Assembly (NCBI GenBank): GCA_947452635.1
Contig: CANGEE010000008.1
Coordinates: 1 to 34,878, forward strand
Direction of reading: 5' to 3'
Length of the DNA: 34,878 bases
DNA from: Comamonadaceae bacterium
GTDB taxonomy: Bacteria; Pseudomonadota; Gammaproteobacteria; Burkholderiales; Burkholderiaceae_C
In this document: one piece after another, positions 33,330 to 34,878 of the stretch
Layout of the letters: every line of letters begins with the position of its first letter
Numbering within the stretch: position 1 is the stretch's first letter
Made by a program: the position numbers and the translations under genes
Notes under the pieces: generated by a model
Told to the model about the DNA's origin: nothing
Database searches by the model: none
The model's input: only the letters and a program-made list of their open reading frames with translations

Positions 33330-33607
33330 TATTTGCGGCTGTGACGGGCTGCCAGCAACTGAGCCCGCGAGTCTTCAACAGAGATGCCTTTGCCTTGCAA
33401 ACGGTCTTTTTCTCCCAAGGCCATGATCTTCAAGGCCGCAATGAGCGACTCCTTGTCCTGATACTGCTTGACGCTTTCAATGACCATGCTGGCGTCCCCA
33501 TTTTGGGTAATAAAGAACGGATTGCCATTCATCTGCAAGTCTTCAGCAATCTGGGCCGCATGGCTTTTGAGGTAGGAAATGGACTTGATGTTGGTGACGG
33601 ATGGCAT
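33329..33607 (-). CDS. Type II antitoxin, Phd/YefM family
   Basis: A 92-residue antitoxin. The N-terminal DNA-binding part (SVTNIKSISYLKSHAAQIAEDLQMNGNPFFITQNGDASMVIESVKQYQD) has the Phd/YefM pattern of a short strand, a helix starting LKSHA, and the ITQNGxAxxVI strand. The C-terminal region (~60-92) is charged and would wrap the toxin. The start is ATG 33607, preceded by AGGAG at ideal spacing; a frame extension to 33631 runs into the operator. It neutralises the RelE/ParE toxin and represses the operon through the palindrome just upstream. Confidence 0.88.
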   Translation of the reverse strand: MPSVTNIKSISYLKSHAAQIAEDLQMNGNPFFITQNGDASMVIESVKQYQDKESLIAALKIMALGEKDRLQGKGISVEDSRAQLLAARHSRK

Positions 33608-33629
33608 AGCGACTCCTGCGCATTGAAGC

Positions 33630-33663
33630 AACTGAATTTAGGCCTCAATTCAGTTACTGTCAA
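33630..33663 (-). promoter_or_regulatory. Promoter and operator of the toxin-antitoxin pair
   Basis: Minus strand: -35 TTGACA (33663-33658, perfect), 17-base spacer, -10 TAAATT (33640-33635). A 26-base near-perfect palindrome (33630-33655; arms AACTGAATT / AATTCAGTT around an AGGCCT centre, one mismatched pair) covers spacer and -10. It is positioned for Phd-type autorepression. Confidence 0.8.
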
Positions 33664-33766
33664 GGCATTTTGGCCTCATGGCTATGGCTTTGGGGGACTC
33701 AAAAGCGAGATTACTCCACTGTGACGGATTGGTTTGGCTAGTGAGTAATTTTTGATCCACTGACTG

Positions 33767-34729
33767 CTACCCTCGTCCATCCTTTTTTTTGGCGACCACA
33801 GTCACTCTGTCATCACCGTTTACGACCTCGTACTCACGCAGTTTTTGACCTTTGCCTGTGTACTTGATGCCATCGTTGACGATGGGCAGATGCAGTGTCA
33901 TCAGCATCACATGCTGCCTCTGCTCTGCCTCGTACTTCACATCAATACGCTTGATCAATCCACCCAAGTACTCTTTCCTCTTCTGATCGTTCAACGAGTC
34001 AAGACCGCTGACCTCGTCACCAAACGCCTTCAGCCAATCCACCCATTTTCGTGACCTTGCTGCACCCTCAAGTTCGAGCCTCAGCGATGCAAGTTCAGTT
34101 TCGACCTTACCAATCTCGTCCTTGATTCTGCTTGCTGCTGATGCAAACGCCACATCATTGAGTCCATTGATGAGTCTGTTTGCCTCAAGCACACCCAAAG
34201 AATCGCTGAGTCGTTGATGGTCCTTCTGATAGCGTTTGATCTTCGTGCTGATCGCCTTGATATCAGCATCGCCAACCAACACCACGCCACCTTCCTTGAG
34301 CAAGCGATGCTTTGCCTCTTCTTTCAGAATGCTTGAGTTTTGATGCAATGACTTGACCGTGTTCCACACAAGTTCGTCTGCTTGCTTGATGTTCATTGAA
34401 CGAATGAAGCCACATCCCATTCCGCGACGCCACGGAGTCTCTGATCCACCGTCCTTTGCCCACGCTCGTTCTTTATTGGGACAGTAATACGATGATTCCG
34501 CGCGCTCCTTGATGATGCGTCCCGCGAGTGGACGACCGCAGTGAGCGCAGTACATGAAATCCCTCAGCAAGTAAAAATGTCTGACCGTCGCATTCTTTTG
34601 CGACTGTCTGAGGACCTCGCTAGAACGCTTGTGCTTCGTTGCATTCCATGTCGTGATATCAACGATGCTTGGACACTGAATTTGGATCTCTTGATCTGAT
34701 TTCTTGTCTTTGTAGATGTAGTAGCCCGA
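33767..34729 (-). pseudogene. Large serine recombinase, C-terminal part, truncated by an insertion sequence
   Basis: The ~320 residues that can be read correspond to the end of the Recombinase domain (SGYYIYKDKKSD..QCPSIVDITTWNAT), a zinc beta-ribbon (FMYCAHCGRPLAG .. SYYCPN .. GMGCGF, four or more Cys) and a long coiled coil (~200-275). This is the normal C-terminal layout of large serine integrases and resolvases. The N-terminal catalytic domain with the active-site Ser is missing: upstream of ~34730 the frame runs into an IS2-like left end, and the ~38 preceding residues are IS-derived. It was probably the integrase of the accessory element. Whether the rest lies beyond the IS cannot be seen. 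Confidence 0.82.
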
Positions 34730-34878
34730 TGAGTTAGCCCCCTGAATGACAGTCCCATCGGTATTCCTTAAACTAACAACTAGGAATAAGACTATGGATA
34801 TGACTATGTCATCAATAAGACCTAACCGGGTGGAAGTGGTCACCAGTGTTCAGCGCCGCAGGCGCTGGACCCCGGAGC
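34730..34878 (+). mobile_element. Left end of an IS2-like (IS3 family) insertion sequence
   Basis: A terminal sequence beginning about TGAGTTAGCCCCCTGAATGA resembles the IS2-group left inverted repeat (..GGCCCCCTGAAT..). It is followed by a transposase orfA start. The exact first base is uncertain by a few positions; the right end is outside the window. Confidence 0.7.
34794..34878 (+). CDS. IS3-family transposase OrfA, N-terminal fragment (cut by window edge)
   Basis: The first 28 codons: MDMTMSSIRPNRVEVVTSVQ, then RRRRWTPE. The basic RRRRWTPE motif begins the helix-turn-helix of IS2-group OrfA/InsC-like proteins, which bind the IS ends and, fused to OrfB by frameshifting, form the DDE transposase. 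An ATG at 34794 or 34800 may be used. Confidence 0.75.
   Translation, partial: MDMTMSSIRPNRVEVVTSVQRRRRWTPE

Overview
The window is high-GC proteobacterial DNA. Comamonadaceae (Burkholderiales) fits best: a Burkholderiales-type porin start, Coq7, the two-ACT-domain threonine ammonia-lyase, a MipA/OmpV protein and a coxMSL-like molybdenum hydroxylase set. Assignment below family level is not possible from this sequence alone. All family names come from reading the translated sequence; no database search was run.

Layout. 1-4.7 kb is housekeeping: a divergent porin start, coq7, an AAA/DUF4143 ATPase enclosed by two copies of the coq7 3' end, osmC, and a strong promoter-leader-terminator unit in front of threonine ammonia-lyase. 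4.7-14.65 kb is a type II secretion locus in an unusual order: gspC on the minus strand, then gspG-H-I-J-K-L-M-N-D-E on the plus strand, mostly joined by overlapping stop/start codons. No gspF is present. 14.65-26.4 kb is a two-partner secretion / contact-dependent inhibition (CDI)-like locus: a TpsB/CdiB transporter, a 3243-residue TpsA/CdiA-like exoprotein, and a tiny stop-start-coupled gene for a secreted 57-residue protein. It is followed by a remnant of a second TpsA gene. 26.7-31.45 kb holds mipA and the three-gene molybdenum hydroxylase operon (FAD, 2Fe-2S and molybdopterin subunits).

31.45-34.88 kb is an AT-richer accessory zone. It carries a secreted protein plus lipoprotein pair on the minus strand, a decayed second copy of the hydroxylase 3' end, a GIY-YIG-like protein, a Phd/RelE toxin-antitoxin pair with a well-formed promoter/operator, the C-terminal part of a large serine recombinase, and the left end of an IS2-like (IS3 family) insertion sequence that truncates it.

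The most interesting system is the CDI-like locus. The last ~430 residues of the exoprotein differ in composition from the rest and follow a VENN-like junction (AAVNNYL). They contain a recognisable lysozyme-like peptidoglycan-hydrolase signature (GGCSYGPLQ, then SAAVQHG) rather than a nuclease-type toxin, followed by an unusual coiled-coil tail with 21-bp tandem repeats. Such a toxin would act in the periplasm, and the coupled downstream gene encodes a protein with a signal peptide, as expected for a periplasmic immunity protein, although it is very short and may be truncated. A second theme is that foreign segments here are bounded by a second copy of the 3' end of the gene they follow (coq7; the hydroxylase large subunit).
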